DNA of 64,000 nucleotides, taken from Coprococcus_C hominis. Lineage in GTDB: Bacteria; Bacillota; Clostridia; Lachnospirales; Lachnospiraceae. The translations under genes were made by a program, and so were the position numbers. The notes under the pieces are model-generated. The model was not told the DNA's origin. It worked only from the letters and a program-made list of their open reading frames with translations, and did no database searches. The DNA is taken from NCBI RefSeq assembly GCF_020687505.1, contig NZ_JAJEQT010000006.1; one strand, written 5' to 3'. Below, piece after piece: positions 8,308 through 16,616 of the stretch. Positions within the stretch are counted from its first letter, which is position 1; every line of letters begins with the position of its first letter.

Positions 8308-8370
8308 GGCGTATATGTTCATAATATGGTTGAACGTTTCTACCAACTACCGTAAAGAGTTGACTACGAA
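8308..8370 (+). promoter_or_regulatory. Guanine-class purine riboswitch
   Basis: Purine aptamer with the conserved ATATGG in loop 2, GTTTCTACC in J2/3 and ACCGTAA in loop 3. P2 is TTCA/TGAA and P3 AACT/AGTT. The specificity base in GACTACG is C, which indicates guanine or hypoxanthine rather than adenine (T). P1 is short (CGTA/TACG). Its 3' strand is shared with the following terminator hairpin, so ligand binding here would favour or spare termination by the usual mutually exclusive folding. The controlled gene is a flavoprotein of unknown function. Confidence 0.92.
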
Positions 8371-8395
8371 AACAATTGTTTCGTGGTCTTTTTTT
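8362..8395 (+). terminator. Riboswitch-controlled terminator
   Basis: Stem GACTACGAAA / TTTCGTGGTC with a 7-base loop followed by seven T. Its 5' strand overlaps the aptamer's J3/1 and P1, the standard expression-platform geometry of purine riboswitches. Confidence 0.9.
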
Positions 8396-8420
8396 ATGTT
8401 TTGATTTTGGGAGGTTATTT

Positions 8421-9797
8421 ATGAAGTATGATGTGATCGTAATTGGTGCAGGACCGGGCGGTATTTTCTCTGCGTATGAACTGGTACAGAAAAATCCAGA
8501 TTTAAAGATTGCTGTGTTTGAAGCAGGACATGCATTGGACAAACGGCATTGCCCGATTGATGGAGATAAGGTGAAAAGCTGTATCGGCTGTAAGAGCTGC
8601 TCAATCATGAGCGGGTTTGGTGGTGCAGGCGCATTTTCGGATGGAAAATATAATATTACAAATGATTTTGGCGGTACGCTTTATGAGTATATTGGCAAGA
8701 AACAATCGCTCGAACTGATGAAGTATGTTGATGAGATCAATATGCGTTATGGTGGCGAGGGCACGAAGCTCTATTCGACGGCGGGTACACGGTTCAAGAC
8801 GGTATGCATTCAGAATGATCTGCATCTGCTTGATGCATCTGTACGTCATCTGGGGACGGATATCAACTATGTCGTGCTTGGAAATCTGTATGCATATCTG
8901 AAGGATAAGGTGGAGTTTTTCTTCGATACACCAGTGAATTCGGTTGTCGCAGAAGCGGCGGGCGGCTACACGGTTGTCTGCAAGGATGCATCCTATACAT
9001 GTGAGAATTGCATTATATCGGTTGGACGAAGCGGAAGCAAATGGATGGAGAAGATTTGCGATGATCTGGAGATTCCAACGAAATCAAATCGTGTGGATAT
9101 TGGTGTGCGCGTGGAGCTTCCGGCAGTTGTATTTGCGCATCTGACCGATGAACTTTACGAGAGCAAGATTGTGTACCGGACTGAGAAATACGGCGACCGC
9201 GTGCGTACCTTCTGTATGAATCCAAAGGGGGCTGTTGTAAATGAAAATACAAATGGCATCATCACTGTAAATGGTCACAGCTATGAAGATCCGGAGAAGC
9301 AGACGGAGAATACAAATTTTGCATTGCTTGTGGCAAAACATTTTTCAGAGCCGTTCAAGGATTCAAATGGGTATGGTGAGAGTATTGCCAGACTTAGCAA
9401 CATGCTTGGTGGCGGTGTTATCGTACAACGGTTTGGTGATCTGATCCGAGGCAGGCGCTCGACACAGAGTCGGATTGATGAGGCGTTTATCACACCGACG
9501 CTCAGTGCAACACCGGGGGACCTGAGTCTGGTGCTTCCAAAGCGTATCTTAGATGGCATTATCGAGATGATCTATGCGCTTGACAAGATTGCACCGGGTA
9601 CAGCAAACGAGGACACACTGCTCTATGGCGTGGAAGTCAAATTCTACAATATGGAAGTTGATGTGGATGAGAAACTGGAGACACGTCATAAGGGACTATA
9701 TATTATCGGAGATGGCAGTGGAATCACGCATTCGTTGTCACATGCATCTGCCAGCGGTGTCTATGTGGCTCGAAATATAACGGATTTTGTGAAATAA
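8421..9797 (+). CDS. NAD(P)/FAD-dependent oxidoreductase of the COG2509 type
   Basis: 458 residues from the ATG at 8421 (GGGAGG upstream). An upstream in-frame ATG at 8376 would lie inside the terminator region and is rejected. N-terminal FAD-binding Rossmann motif VIGAGPGG, then a Cys-rich stretch near residues 48-61 (HCPIDGD..SCIGCKSC) that may hold a redox pair or metal, the FGGAGAFSDGK motif of this family, and a C-terminal second FAD contact GLYIIGDGSGITHSLSHA. COG2509 proteins are widespread FAD-dependent dehydrogenases without an assigned substrate. The upstream guanine riboswitch and terminator tie expression to purine level, so a purine-related reaction is a reasonable but untested inference. 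Confidence 0.88.
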   Translation: MKYDVIVIGAGPGGIFSAYELVQKNPDLKIAVFEAGHALDKRHCPIDGDKVKSCIGCKSCSIMSGFGGAGAFSDGKYNITNDFGGTLYEYIGKKQSLELMKYVDEINMRYGGEGTKLYSTAGTRFKTVCIQNDLHLLDASVRHLGTDINYVVLGNLYAYLKDKVEFFFDTPVNSVVAEAAGGYTVVCKDASYTCENCIISVGRSGSKWMEKICDDLEIPTKSNRVDIGVRVELPAVVFAHLTDELYESKIVYRTEKYGDRVRTFCMNPKGAVVNENTNGIITVNGHSYEDPEKQTENTNFALLVAKHFSEPFKDSNGYGESIARLSNMLGGGVIVQRFGDLIRGRRSTQSRIDEAFITPTLSATPGDLSLVLPKRILDGIIEMIYALDKIAPGTANEDTLLYGVEVKFYNMEVDVDEKLETRHKGLYIIGDGSGITHSLSHASASGVYVARNITDFVK

Positions 9798-9875
9798 AGT
9801 AAATATATGGTATAAATTCCGGTGATTTTATGCTATCATTATTAAATTAAAGTAGAATCAGTGTAAAGTTGCGAA

Positions 9876-9918
9876 AGAAAAAGGCACTGCTCGTGATTTG
9901 GCAGTGCCTTTTCTTTTG
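9876..9918 (+). terminator. Terminator after the flavoprotein gene
   Basis: Stem AAGGCACTGC / GCAGTGCCTT with flanking A-run and T-rich tail, 80 bases after the stop. The flanks are complementary (GAAAGAAA / TTCTTTT), so it can also work in reverse. Confidence 0.85.
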
Positions 9919-9987
9919 GTATGTGGTGAAAACTGCCCATTGTGGTTTAACTTGGATGAAGAACAAATCAGAGTTAGGAGATAGAAC

Positions 9988-11133
9988 ATGATACAGAACG
10001 AAGTAACTGAGATCAAGAAGATTATGACGAAGAACGACTGCTGCATTCACGGGCTTGCCGGATGCTATGTCGATGCGAATAAAGAGATGCATATTTTGGA
10101 GCAGGGAAAATTCCTTGTTCTGCAGGAGGAAGAACAGCACAAATACTTTGATCTGATCAAGAAGGGCTTGTCCGGGCGGATCGGTAAGAATCTGCTGAAT
10201 CTTGTGTTTCGTACAGAAAATGGAATTACAGTGCCAAACCGTGATACACTCATGCAGGTGTTAAACAGTGAACTGAAAGATCCACAGGTGCTGCAGGCAT
10301 ATTTTGAGAAGATACGCGATTCGTATGCGTATGTGGATAATTATTATATTATGCTGGTGTATGGTGTCTACGATGTACCGGGAAAGACCGCGGACGGAAT
10401 CGAGATGGAGGATGCATCCGATGTCGTGTACAAGTTCAACCTGACATTACTTTGTCCACTCAAACCATCGAAGGCAGGGCTGATGTACAACCCGGTCGAT
10501 AACAGTCTGGAGAATGCGATGCGGAATATGATGGTCGAGCTGCCGATGAACGGATTCTTATTCCCGGCATTTAATGAACGCATGAGTGATGTACATGCGG
10601 CACTTTACTATACGAAGAAACCATCTGAGTTAAATGACAGTCTGCTTATGGATGTGTTTGGCTGTGAGATTCCGGCGACCGCCGGTAAGCAGAACGAGAT
10701 GTTTATCAATGCGATCGAAGCCGTGGAGGAGATGACATTTGATAAGGCGAAAGCAATCTACTCGAACATGCGGGAGCATGAGATGGAGTTAAAGGACAGC
10801 CCAGAGGAAGTTGTGGTTGATAAGAAAGAAACGGCACGTATCTTAGAGGAAAGCGGATTTGAAGAAGAGGAGATTCAGGCGTTCACGAAGACCTTCGATG
10901 AGGCAACCGAAGAGAATGGAAAAGTGCTGTTAAGCAATGTGTTCGAGGGAAGCAATAAGCTGAAGATCAAGTCCGGCAAGACGGAGGTATCCCTCCCGGT
11001 AGAACAGACGGATGCAATTGAGGTACGAAAGATTGACGGAAAAAATTGCATCGTTATCGAAATCAGCGATGACTTACTTGTAAATGGTGTGAAGATCAAT
11101 AAATTTGATGGACCGATTGATCTTTCTATATAA
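9988..11133 (+). CDS. DUF4317 family protein
   Basis: 381 residues, soluble, no signal peptide or membrane segment. It begins IQNEVTEIKKIMTKNDCCIHGLAGCYV, characteristic of DUF4317, a family common in Lachnospiraceae and related Clostridia with no known function. A region around residues 255-310 is strongly acidic (ESGFEEEEIQ), and the C-terminal domain (about 300-381) is beta-rich. The ATG has TAGGAG about 9 bases upstream. It converges with the alanine racemase gene with one base between the stop codons. No promoter consensus stands out in the upstream 70 bases after the terminator. Confidence 0.85.
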   Translation: MIQNEVTEIKKIMTKNDCCIHGLAGCYVDANKEMHILEQGKFLVLQEEEQHKYFDLIKKGLSGRIGKNLLNLVFRTENGITVPNRDTLMQVLNSELKDPQVLQAYFEKIRDSYAYVDNYYIMLVYGVYDVPGKTADGIEMEDASDVVYKFNLTLLCPLKPSKAGLMYNPVDNSLENAMRNMMVELPMNGFLFPAFNERMSDVHAALYYTKKPSELNDSLLMDVFGCEIPATAGKQNEMFINAIEAVEEMTFDKAKAIYSNMREHEMELKDSPEEVVVDKKETARILEESGFEEEEIQAFTKTFDEATEENGKVLLSNVFEGSNKLKIKSGKTEVSLPVEQTDAIEVRKIDGKNCIVIEISDDLLVNGVKINKFDGPIDLSI

Positions 11134-11134
11134 T

Positions 11135-12235
11135 CTAGCAGTACACCCGTGGAACTGCGGAATTCACAAAGAGCGGATTGATCCGGAATGTCACAGAGTC
11201 CCCGATAGAGACGGGAGCTTTGGACACATCTAAGATACATGAATTCATACTGATCTGACCAAGAACTGGCAGGGTTTGACCTTCAAACTCTGCCGTTTGT
11301 TTTTTCTGGAAGCAGGCATGCTTGCACAGGCGAAGCAGACGAAGCGGCGAGGGATGTTTCGGAGCAGTCTCGCGTGTCATACCAAGTCCGTGAAAATATC
11401 CAGCCGATACGACAGCCGTTGTAGAAGCTTTGGTCAGACGGCAGGTTTTGCCGTAGCCGATATTGTGTCCGGCAGGAAGCTCATATACGTCGTCCACACT
11501 TGCTGTCAGGTCGCAGACATTTTCAAATCCACAGGAATTGGAAACAGCGAGACGACCGAGAAATGCGGAACCGATACGGACCGCATCCAGATTCATATAC
11601 GGAAAACGGACGAGGGAGGAAGAGGAGGAGATATGACGTATCCCAAGTGGAATCCCTGCGTCCGTCAGAGTAGTGCAAAGGTTGTTAAAATCCTCAAACT
11701 GCTTTTTGACAAATCGCTCATTCTTGCAACATGCGGCGTAGAAATGGGAATAGATTCCTGTGACCTGCACGTGCGTCATGGCATGTACAGTGTTGATGAT
11801 GTCGCCAATCTGCGAGGTTTTGCTGCATAAGAAACCATAACGCCCAAAGCCTGTATCGATGCACAGATGCGCATGGGCGCAAAAATGATTTAAGCGTGCG
11901 GCAGTATCCTCCAAGATCTGCCCGCATGAAACGCTTGTGATACTGAGTGTGATGTCGTGTTTGATTGCGCGTGTAATATCTTCTGGATGATAAAGTGGTG
12001 TCAGAAGCAGAATCTCCCCGAAGATTCCTTTCTCTCGAAGTTCGATGGCATCCGCAAGCTCCGTGACTGCGAAATGTCGGATTCCGCGTGCCTGTAAGAA
12101 TGTCGCAAATTTGCACAGCCCCAAGCCGTATGCGTTCCCCTTTAATACGGCTATGATCTGTGCGTCAGCAGCCAGAGATTTGATGATCTCGATATTGTGT
12201 TCCAAAGCACGAATCCGAATATTTAAGGTTGTCAT
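11135..12235 (-). CDS. alr: Alanine racemase (PLP-dependent)
   Basis: 366 residues. Converts L-alanine to D-alanine for peptidoglycan. The PLP lysine lies in IAVLKGNAYGLG near the N terminus, the phosphate-contact arginine region reads DTGFGRYGF, and the second-domain tyrosine motif is GHNIGYGKT. At the conserved position usually C/M-M-D the sequence is ISMNSCILDV, so Asp is replaced by Asn. This occurs in a minority of homologues and could alter substrate preference (serine or other amino acids). Start set at the ATG ending at 12235, 8 bases after AAAGGAGG. Slightly longer in-frame starts place the ribosome site inside the gene. Confidence 0.9.
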   Translation of the reverse strand: MTTLNIRIRALEHNIEIIKSLAADAQIIAVLKGNAYGLGLCKFATFLQARGIRHFAVTELADAIELREKGIFGEILLLTPLYHPEDITRAIKHDITLSITSVSCGQILEDTAARLNHFCAHAHLCIDTGFGRYGFLCSKTSQIGDIINTVHAMTHVQVTGIYSHFYAACCKNERFVKKQFEDFNNLCTTLTDAGIPLGIRHISSSSSLVRFPYMNLDAVRIGSAFLGRLAVSNSCGFENVCDLTASVDDVYELPAGHNIGYGKTCRLTKASTTAVVSAGYFHGLGMTRETAPKHPSPLRLLRLCKHACFQKKQTAEFEGQTLPVLGQISMNSCILDVSKAPVSIGDSVTFRINPLFVNSAVPRVYC

Positions 12236-12414
12236 CGCCATTCCTCCTTTAAAAACAAACGCGGATTGAAGTAAGTTTAGATATTTCACTCTTGTATCTG
12301 CTTGCAGTATAGTGTATTATTGCATCGAAGTTGTATCATAACTGTAACGAAGTTGCAAAAGATTTGTTTACAACTTGCATATTTTGAAAAGAGAAATATA
12401 TAGAGGTAACTACG

Positions 12415-13089
12415 ATGGAGACATTATCAAGACATGCAAAGATTCAGACGTCGGAGACATTCTTATTAAGTGCGATTCTGGCGTTGTCAGGGGGATTTCA
12501 GGATGCGTACACATACAATGTGCGAAATGGCGTATTCTCGAATGCACAGACCGGAAATGTTGTGCTGATGAGCCAGCATCTGATGGAAGGAAACTGGATG
12601 CGCGCGCTGCACTACTTGTTCCCGGTGCTTGCGTTTGCATTTGGTGTACTCGTGGCAGAACGGATTGGACATACTTATAAGAATGCGAGAAAGATCCACT
12701 GGCGGCAGATCGTTGTTTTGATTGAGATATTGATTTTATTAGCGGTTGGTTTTATGCCGCAGAAGTTCAACATGGCGGCGACGATGCTCGTGTCGTTTGC
12801 CTGTGCGATGCAGGTTCAGACGTTCCGGAAGGTAAATGGCTATGGCTATGCGAGCACGATGTGTATCGGAAACTTAAGAAGCGGAACCGAGAGCCTGTCC
12901 GTCTATATCCGGGAGCACCAGAAGGGGGCACTTCGCAAGGCACTGCATTACTATGGAATCATATTGATCTTTGCAGTCGGTGCCGGTGCCGGTGGAATCT
13001 GCTCAATGCAGATCGGCGTGCATGCAATCTGGATATCCTGTGTCCTGTTGCTTGCCGGATGTCTGCTTATGATTAAGGAGGAACGTTAA
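12415..13089 (+). CDS. YoaK/DUF1275 family membrane protein
   Basis: 224 residues with about six hydrophobic segments. It opens with the family hallmark LSAILALSGGFQDAYTY and NAQTGNVVLMSQ, found in YoaK-like DUF1275 proteins, whose function is not known (transport has been suggested). AGAGGT precedes the ATG. The stop overlaps the stop region of the convergent histidine kinase gene by four bases. Two direct repeats CGAAGTTGTA / CGAAGTTGCA lie in the upstream divergent region (about 12325-12357) and may be regulatory. Confidence 0.87.
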   Translation: METLSRHAKIQTSETFLLSAILALSGGFQDAYTYNVRNGVFSNAQTGNVVLMSQHLMEGNWMRALHYLFPVLAFAFGVLVAERIGHTYKNARKIHWRQIVVLIEILILLAVGFMPQKFNMAATMLVSFACAMQVQTFRKVNGYGYASTMCIGNLRSGTESLSVYIREHQKGALRKALHYYGIILIFAVGAGAGGICSMQIGVHAIWISCVLLLAGCLLMIKEER

Positions 13090-14399
13090 AAATATCGTTT
13101 TCTGTTAAGAATCGGAATAACGATCATGGTTTCAAAGGAATCCTCGATATATTGACTCCGCATGTAACCATGATATTTTTCCGTGATGATCTTTATATTT
13201 GCCAGACCGTACCCGTGATCCATTCGGTGATCCGGGTACTTTTTTATTTGGTCTTCCGGCAGACAGGTGTTGCGCATATGTATAACAAACGTATTATTTT
13301 CAGAGATACATACATTGAAATGCACATATCGGTTCGGATTTCTGGATTTACAGACCGCTTCGGATGCGTTATCCAGCATATTTCCGACGATCGTACACAG
13401 GTCATAGTCCGAGACCGGAATCTGAGTTGGTTGCAATGTAATCTTTTGGGAAAAGGCAAATTGCTTCTCTTTTGCGAGCATCTCGAAGCTACTGATGAAA
13501 GCATCCAATACAAGGTTGCCGCTGTTGACACTGATATAATTCGCTTCTATGTCGTTGATCGCAGAGTGAAGATATGCATCTAACTGCTCTGGTTGTTGTT
13601 GCTTGAGCATCTCGGAGATTGCAAAATAATGGTTCTTCATATCGTGTACGATGCTGCGGGTTTTCTTGTAGGCGGTTCCCAATTGGAAATATTTTTCCTG
13701 CTGAAAATCAATCTGTCTGCGCATAGAAAGGTTTTCGTCCTTGATCTGCTCCATCTTAAAACAATTATCCAACAGACAATAATTCAATATATTTAACAGG
13801 GCAATCGCTAAATAGGCAATGATCATATAGTACGCATTGTTTGACTGGTAATTGCTGCGGACAGGAATACAAAGGGTAATTACCAGAGAAAGCACGGGCG
13901 TCGTAAATAATAACAGGTTGTATTTATAATCGTGATATTTTATGTGTCGGTTCCAGAAGAAAATCACAACCAGAATCAACAGGAACAGCATGATCTTGGA
14001 ACCGAGATTCATGAGGATCGAAAGCTGGCGGAGAGGGAGATCTATAACTGCCGGGTTTATTATTTTCACCAGAAACAGGAAAAAGCTTTCTCCAAGCAGA
14101 GCAAGAATCTGGAAGGAAATGGATACAAATATGCGGTTTGACAGGCGCGTCCTGTATAGGAAGGTCAGTGCAAAGGTCGTAAGCAGACTTACGGTGCTTG
14201 TGGCTATTGTAAATTGCTTGGATGGCAGTCCGGTGCACAGAACCTGGTTTACATAGATAAGTACCTCCATAATAAGGAAGCACGCAATATAGAGCGGATA
14301 AGCGGTACGACGGTTTTCCTTATGGAAGATGCCATTCATATAGATAATGATTATGCCCATATCAAAGAGATAGGTAAGTGCTTCAATCGCGTAATACAT
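13086..14399 (-). CDS. AgrC-like sensor histidine kinase (GHKL type)
   Basis: 437 residues. Residues 1-215 contain about six membrane helices, as in AgrC-type peptide receptors. They are followed by a coiled segment and the phosphoacceptor histidine H252 in SIVHDMKNH, the HPK10 signature. The GHKL ATPase shows an N box near 337-346 (IVGNMLDNASEA) and a G box near 395 (HGYGLANIK). It would detect an autoinducing peptide outside the cell and phosphorylate the LytTR regulator encoded upstream. Gene order on this strand is agrB-like, agrA-like, agrC-like, with the signal gene on the other strand, unlike staphylococcal agrBDCA. Confidence 0.88.
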   Translation of the reverse strand: MYYAIEALTYLFDMGIIIIYMNGIFHKENRRTAYPLYIACFLIMEVLIYVNQVLCTGLPSKQFTIATSTVSLLTTFALTFLYRTRLSNRIFVSISFQILALLGESFFLFLVKIINPAVIDLPLRQLSILMNLGSKIMLFLLILVVIFFWNRHIKYHDYKYNLLLFTTPVLSLVITLCIPVRSNYQSNNAYYMIIAYLAIALLNILNYCLLDNCFKMEQIKDENLSMRRQIDFQQEKYFQLGTAYKKTRSIVHDMKNHYFAISEMLKQQQPEQLDAYLHSAINDIEANYISVNSGNLVLDAFISSFEMLAKEKQFAFSQKITLQPTQIPVSDYDLCTIVGNMLDNASEAVCKSRNPNRYVHFNVCISENNTFVIHMRNTCLPEDQIKKYPDHRMDHGYGLANIKIITEKYHGYMRSQYIEDSFETMIVIPILNRKRYF

Positions 14400-14410
14400 A
14401 GTGCGCCCTC

Positions 14411-15151
14411 CTAATTTAACTCGTTTAATTCTACGAGGTGATTCATGTAAATAGAAAGTAGTTCCCGTCTGGCATTTCGACTCAGAGGAATTCGCTCCTG
14501 ATTGTCTAAAACAACGAATTTGTCCTCAAAATAATGTACATGCTTCAGATTCAGAAGGATACTGCGATAACATTTGTAAAAGTGCTGGGAGGCAAGCGTT
14601 TCCTTCCAGTATGAAAGCGTTCCGCGCACAGAGATCGTGTGGTTTGTAAGATGAAACAGTAAAGTCTGTGTATCACTGTTTTCAACCTCGATATAGAGAA
14701 GATCCTGAATATAGATCGTCGTTTCTCCTTCTGTTGTAGACACGATGGAATAGATTGTGTGACTTTGTTCGATTTCATTGATTGCGTTCTTCAGCACTTC
14801 TTCGACATCCTCTGTGGTGTATGGTTTCGTCAGATAATAAAATGCCCGGACTGTAAAGCTTTTTTGCATGTATTCCGGATAATTGCTCACGAACACGAGC
14901 AAGGCATAACGGTCGATGGTGGAACGCAGGATGCTTGCGGTATCCAAACCGTTTAGCTCTGGCATTTCTACATCCATGAAAATTAACTGATATTGTCCTT
15001 TTTCTGTATAGGAATCTAAGAATGTTCTTCCGCTTGTAAATGTAGAGATAGAAACTTCCACATCAAACGCAAAATAAAAATGTGTGATACAGGATTTTAA
15101 ATATTCAATTGCTGCTTCGTCATCGTCACAGATTGCAATGTTCAGTTTCAT
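14411..15151 (-). CDS. AgrA-like LytTR response regulator
   Basis: 246 residues from the ATG at 15151 (GGGGGAT upstream). Receiver domain 1-125 has the acidic pair D10/D11, phosphoacceptor D60 in IFMDVEMP and K109 in YLTKP. The C-terminal LytTR DNA-binding domain covers about 145-245 (YIEVENSDTQTLLFHL, then FYKCYRSILLNLKHV). LytTR regulators activate promoters through imperfect repeats just upstream of the -35 region. The large inverted repeat at 15800-15851 is the obvious candidate target. The gene start overlaps the end of the agrB-like gene by four bases, which implies coupled translation. Confidence 0.9.
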   Translation of the reverse strand: MKLNIAICDDDEAAIEYLKSCITHFYFAFDVEVSISTFTSGRTFLDSYTEKGQYQLIFMDVEMPELNGLDTASILRSTIDRYALLVFVSNYPEYMQKSFTVRAFYYLTKPYTTEDVEEVLKNAINEIEQSHTIYSIVSTTEGETTIYIQDLLYIEVENSDTQTLLFHLTNHTISVRGTLSYWKETLASQHFYKCYRSILLNLKHVHYFEDKFVVLDNQERIPLSRNARRELLSIYMNHLVELNELN

Positions 15152-15738
15152 TGAGATCCCCCTTTGCTGATTCGCCCCAATAATTGGTTTATCCATATTA
15201 CGATAACACAAAAGAACATAATCTGGATAGAATCAAATCTAAAAAAGTTAAAAAATATAAGGTACAAGCTTAGTAGCATTATCGAATATATTGCAGTCAG
15301 GTATTTTAATCGACGTTTCTTCTTTTGAGTCAGGCGATGGCTTTTTGTATCTATAGGTGCAAGGATGATGATGGCAATCAGCAATACACAGAAACACCAG
15401 AAGGCTGGAAATGTCTGGATTGCAGGGATTGGCAGATAGATCGTGATAATTATTCCAATACAGAAGGTGAGATAAGAAATAATATCACATATGCCGCGCG
15501 AAGATGCATGCATGCCTCCGGCAAGCATCTTGAGTGGAGACATTGTAAAAACGTAGACGAGTGCCAGCCATCCATGATGGAAAAAGATTCCAAGAATCAG
15601 AAGGCTGAGATTATATAGGAATAAGTCGAAACAGAAGTCAAAGCAGTATATGTAAGCTGCCCGTTGCTGAAACGGTAGAACGTGATTATCGATAAATATA
15701 TCCGTGATTTTTACGCTGAGCGTTTCTGTAATTTTCAT
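15148..15738 (-). CDS. AgrB-like autoinducer-processing membrane protease
   Basis: 196 residues from the ATG at 15738. GGAGGT lies directly upstream of this ATG, while the in-frame ATG at 15753 would include that ribosome site as codons. Multiple membrane helices. The cysteine endopeptidase motif is GGMHASSRGICD: His77 and Cys84, the same seven-residue spacing as in staphylococcal AgrB. The enzyme cuts the AgrD propeptide and forms its thiolactone ring. It heads the minus-strand agrB-A-C set. The probable substrate is encoded divergently at 15946-16110. Confidence 0.9.
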   Translation of the reverse strand: MKITETLSVKITDIFIDNHVLPFQQRAAYIYCFDFCFDLFLYNLSLLILGIFFHHGWLALVYVFTMSPLKMLAGGMHASSRGICDIISYLTFCIGIIITIYLPIPAIQTFPAFWCFCVLLIAIIILAPIDTKSHRLTQKKKRRLKYLTAIYSIMLLSLYLIFFNFFRFDSIQIMFFCVIVIWINQLLGRISKGGSQ

Positions 15739-15799
15739 TCGATTTACCTCCATATAAGCATCATAACATAGAACAATTGGTAATATATAATTTCCCGTA

Positions 15800-15851
15800 A
15801 ATGGTCAAAAACGGGGGGTAAAATGCACTTTACTCCCCGTTTTTGACCATT
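15800..15851. promoter_or_regulatory. Large inverted repeat in the divergent agr control region
   Basis: Arms of 23 bases with one G-T mismatch (17 bases perfect: AATGGTCAAAAACGGGG and complement) and a 6-base centre, between the agrB-like and agrD-like genes. Neither side has a T-run, so it is not a terminator. The right arm, CCCCGTTTTTGACC, resembles the VirR/LytTR box CCCAGTTNTNCAC. It ends 30 bases before a TATGAT (15882-15887) that lacks a good -35, as expected for an activator-dependent promoter. Likely binding site of the LytTR regulator. Confidence 0.6.
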
Positions 15852-15945
15852 CGCAGAAAAAATGAAAGAAGCATCTGTGCGTATGATAGGATAAAAATGG
15901 GTTTAATAAGAAATTCAAATAATTATTTACAGGAGGGAAAAGAGC

Positions 15946-16110
15946 ATGAAAAAAGTACTGGAATTTCTTGTCAGGCATAGTGGAAAGCTATGCGCATTCG
16001 CGATTGGTGTAGCAGCTATTGCACCGGAATGCTGTCGTGGAAGCTGGTATGAACCAGAAGAACCAGAGGGGCTGGAAGAAGTATTGAAGAAAAGTGGAAA
16101 AGTACAGTAG
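15946..16110 (+). CDS. AgrD-like cyclic thiolactone autoinducer propeptide
   Basis: A 54-codon gene with AGGAGG 10 bases before the ATG. The N terminus is an amphipathic leader (MKKVLEFLVRHSGKL) followed by a small-residue hydrophobic stretch. The signal region is ECCRGSWYEPEEPEGL (residues 28-43). Cys30 with aromatic residues before an E-P-E-E-P-E recognition tail is the typical AgrD pattern, where AgrB cuts just before the acidic EP tail. If cut before E36 the ring would be Cys30 to Tyr35, six residues rather than the usual five. A second Cys at 29 is unusual. It is divergent from agrB and is followed by a secreted protein gene after 15 bases. Confidence 0.82.
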   Translation: MKKVLEFLVRHSGKLCAFAIGVAAIAPECCRGSWYEPEEPEGLEEVLKKSGKVQ

Positions 16111-16125
16111 AGGAGGTAATGAATT

Positions 16126-16533
16126 ATGAGAAAGATAATATCAAAAATAGCATTAGCATTTGCTATATTTGGATGTTTGGGAAGTGGAGTTGCTCGAGCT
16201 GGGAATATTTCGTTAGATGTTACGGCATCTAATATTTCAGGGGTAGCATCAAAGGATCCTTATTCAAGAAAAGAGGCTAAAGGAGATAATGACCAGAAAT
16301 TTTATATAAAATTAACGTCATTAACCAATGGTCCATCATTAAACTTTACATCATACTCTAGCGATCACGTAAGGGTGTCTACAGCGTTGACGTACCCTGG
16401 TCATCCTTTGGGTACTACAAAAAGCCATAATTATGATTTGGTAGAAGCAAAACGTGGACATCAATATTATGTATATGCTTCCGCACCTATGAATTATGCA
16501 AATGTTCACGGAAAAGGAAATTATTGTCCATAA
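16126..16533 (+). CDS. Small secreted protein, possibly the effector of the agr unit
   Basis: 135 residues with an N-terminal Sec signal peptide (MRKIISKIALAFAIFG, cleavage near ARA at 24-26). The mature part is about 110 residues, polar, Ser/Thr/Asn-rich and probably beta-structured, ending HGKGNYCP with a lone Cys. I do not recognise it with certainty. It recalls small secreted DUF2712-like or lactococcin-972-like bacteriocin families in size and context, but the diagnostic motifs are not clear. It lies 15 bases after the agrD-like gene with AGGAGGT, and before a lipoprotein and an ABC transporter. A quorum-controlled secreted toxin or surface factor is therefore the best guess. Confidence 0.65.
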   Translation: MRKIISKIALAFAIFGCLGSGVARAGNISLDVTASNISGVASKDPYSRKEAKGDNDQKFYIKLTSLTNGPSLNFTSYSSDHVRVSTALTYPGHPLGTTKSHNYDLVEAKRGHQYYVYASAPMNYANVHGKGNYCP

Positions 16534-16547
16534 ATTTTGAGTGAAAT

Positions 16548-16593
16548 ATAAAGCGGTTTGGAACAAAATAAAACGTCTCAAATCGCTTTATTT
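16548..16593 (+). terminator. Hairpin, probable partial terminator within the agrD operon
   Basis: Stem ATAAAGCGGTTTG / CAAATCGCTTTAT with one wobble pair and a T-rich end, between the secreted protein and the lipoprotein genes. It would let the signal and secreted protein genes be transcribed more than the transporter genes. Confidence 0.6.
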
Positions 16594-16616
16594 GTATGAT
16601 GGAGGTAACTGGCTTT

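Noticed and set aside
15800..15851. Bidirectional terminator between the agr units
   Set aside because: The flanking genes are divergent, so no transcript should end here, and neither side has a T-run.
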